A program made the position numbers and the translations under genes. From NCBI GenBank assembly GCA_001483205.1, contig JPPB01000072.1:1-25058 (forward strand): 25,058 bases of DNA, read 5' to 3'. Source of the DNA: an alpha proteobacterium 3107. Lineage in GTDB: Bacteria > Pseudomonadota > Alphaproteobacteria > Rhodobacterales > Rhodobacteraceae. Shown here one piece after another: positions 23,795-25,058 of the stretch (its first letter is position 1; each line of letters starts with the position of its first letter). The notes beneath the pieces were generated by a model. That model worked only from the letters and a program-made list of their open reading frames with translations. It made no database searches and had not been told where the DNA came from.

Positions 23795-25033
23795 ATGCGT
23801 TCACTGTTCACTCTGGCAATTTCGGCAACCGCTGTCATCGCAGCGACGGCCGGTTTTGCCCAGCAGAGAGTCGTAAAATACTACGCTGATTATGACCCTG
23901 CGCCACTGGCGGCGATGCAGGAGATCATCGCGGATTTTGAAGCGGCCAATCCCGACATAAAGATTGAGCTCCAGAACTTCGATCACGAAGGCTACAAGAC
24001 TTCAATCCGCAACTTCCTGTCGGCAGAAGCGCCCGACCTCGCGAATTGGTATGCCGGAAACCGGATGGCTCCGTTTGTCAATTCGGGTCAGTTCATGGAT
24101 GTCTCGGATGTCTGGGAAGCCCACGGCCTGAAGGACTCTCTGGCATCGGCGCTGCCTTCAATGACAATCGATGGCAAGCAGTGGGGCGTACCGTATACGT
24201 ATTACCAGTGGGGCATCTACTTCAACAGGACCGCCTATGAGCAGGTCGGGGCCGAAATCCCTGCAACCTGGGATGAGTTCATTGCCAACTGCGCCCTGTT
24301 TCAGGAGGCCGGGATTGACTGTGTGACCACCGGCACCAAGGCGCTGTGGCCGGGGGCGGGCATTTTCGATTACATGAACCTGCGCACCAATGGCTATGAG
24401 TTCCACATGGACCTGGCCAACGGCAAGGTGGAATGGACCGATGACCGTGTTCGCGCCACTTTTGCAGAGTGGGCCAAGCTCGTGGAGCCGGGCTATATCA
24501 CCCAGAACCACGCCGCACTGGACTGGCAGGATGCCGCTGCGCTGCTTGTTCAGGGAAAGGCCGCCAATTATGTCATGGGTAACTTCGCCGTTGCCGTCTT
24601 CAAGGAAGGCGGGATGACGAATGACACGCTCGGTTTCCTGCCGTTCCCGACAATCAACCCTGATGTGCCGCGTGCGGAAGAAGCGCCAACCGATACGGTG
24701 CATATCCCCTCGGGCGCGGTCAATGTCGATGACGCCAAGACCTTCCTGGCCTATCTCGCGACCGCCGGGGCCCAGACAAAGATCAATGCGGCCATGGGGC
24801 AGTTGCCGATCAACAAGGATTCCGAGGTTGCCAAAGATGATCCGTTCATCGCGGCTGGTTTCGAGCTTCTGTCCACCACTCCGGGCGGCATCGCGCAGTT
24901 CTTTGACCGTGACGCACCGGCTGAGATGGCCAAGATCGGCATGGAAGGCTTCCAGCAGTTCATGGTGCAGCCTGATCAGCTCGACAACATTCTCGAACGG
25001 CTCGAAAAGGCTCGTCAGAGAATCTACAAGTAA
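23795..25033 (+). CDS. Sugar ABC transporter substrate-binding protein
   Basis: This periplasmic binding protein has 412 residues and belongs to the family 1 extracellular solute-binding group. A signal peptide is evident (LAISATAVIAATAGFA, cleavage before QQRVVK). The mature part opens with the family pattern AMQEIIADFEAANPDIKIEL, then SAEAPDLANWYAGNRMAPF and the hinge segment GVPYTYYQWGIYFNRTAYEQ. The aromatic-rich loops (YYQW, WPGAGIFDYMN) suit a sugar ligand, which cannot be named. GGGAGG sits 6 bases before the ATG. It is the first gene of a + strand operon under IclR control; permease genes are expected beyond the window end, and the ATPase is probably the divergent gene at 21786-22850. 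Confidence 0.93.
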   Translation: MRSLFTLAISATAVIAATAGFAQQRVVKYYADYDPAPLAAMQEIIADFEAANPDIKIELQNFDHEGYKTSIRNFLSAEAPDLANWYAGNRMAPFVNSGQFMDVSDVWEAHGLKDSLASALPSMTIDGKQWGVPYTYYQWGIYFNRTAYEQVGAEIPATWDEFIANCALFQEAGIDCVTTGTKALWPGAGIFDYMNLRTNGYEFHMDLANGKVEWTDDRVRATFAEWAKLVEPGYITQNHAALDWQDAAALLVQGKAANYVMGNFAVAVFKEGGMTNDTLGFLPFPTINPDVPRAEEAPTDTVHIPSGAVNVDDAKTFLAYLATAGAQTKINAAMGQLPINKDSEVAKDDPFIAAGFELLSTTPGGIAQFFDRDAPAEMAKIGMEGFQQFMVQPDQLDNILERLEKARQRIYK

Positions 25034-25036
25034 CCG

Positions 25037-25058
25037 ATGATCCAGGCGACCAGCCTTG
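25037..25058 (+). CDS. Possible start of the next gene (permease expected), cut by the window end
   Basis: An ATG 3 bases after the binding-protein stop opens the frame MIQATSL before the window ends. A permease would be expected at this place, but seven residues and the lack of a clear ribosome binding site do not prove it. Confidence 0.3.

Overview
The window looks like a chromosomal segment of a high-GC alphaproteobacterium of the Rhodobacter/Roseobacter group (Rhodobacterales). The evidence is the sspB-fumC-RHH gene order, a circularly permuted two-piece tmRNA whose tag (ANTNRAPLAVAA) resembles the Rhodobacter type, a TrgA-family tellurite protein, and a smo/mtl polyol operon like that of Rhodobacter sphaeroides. 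The genus cannot be named from the sequence alone.

Left part (1-5.6 kb): a DapA-superfamily aldolase/lyase gene (+) converges on a minus-strand chain. That chain reads, in transcription order, sspB (ClpXP adaptor), fumC (class II fumarase), a ribbon-helix-helix protein and an unknown two-TM protein whose 3' end runs antisense into the DapA-like gene. Divergent from sspB, on the + strand at about 4060-4390, lies ssrA (tmRNA) in permuted form: acceptor piece first, then a 37-nt spacer, then the coding piece. So the tmRNA and the adaptor that delivers its tagged products to ClpXP sit back to back.

Polyol operon (4.58-11.45 kb, +): a LacI-type regulator, then binding protein, two permeases, ATPase (SmoE/F/G/K-like) and mannitol 2-dehydrogenase (MtlK-like). 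A perfect 12-bp palindrome next to a TTGACG/TAGACA promoter lies in front of the binding-protein gene. No short-chain sorbitol dehydrogenase (SmoS) lies between ATPase and dehydrogenase.

TRAP operon (11.48-15.31 kb, -): a DUF1445/D-glutamate cyclase-family protein followed by TRAP binding protein, small permease and large permease. It converges on mtlK.

Tellurite/cysteine region with insert (15.5-20.2 kb): a cysteine synthase gene (-) and trgA (-), which belong to linked tellurite-resistance loci in R. sphaeroides, are separated here by a + strand cassette of three unfamiliar genes (16704-19789). These are a 4-TM protein with a large coiled-coil-rich loop, a P-loop GTPase-like protein, and a protein with a globular N-terminal domain, a coiled coil and one C-terminal TM. 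The cassette is lower in GC than its flanks, tightly spaced, has its own promoter, and is the best candidate for an undescribed system. It probably belongs among GTPase-centred, membrane-associated conflict or signalling modules, but that is inference.

Right end (20.46-25.06 kb): acuI (acrylyl-CoA reductase, -), a MalK/UgpC-type ATPase and an IclR regulator (both -), and divergently a sugar ABC binding protein (+) with an IclR-like inverted repeat in the shared promoter region. The transporter operon continues past the window end.
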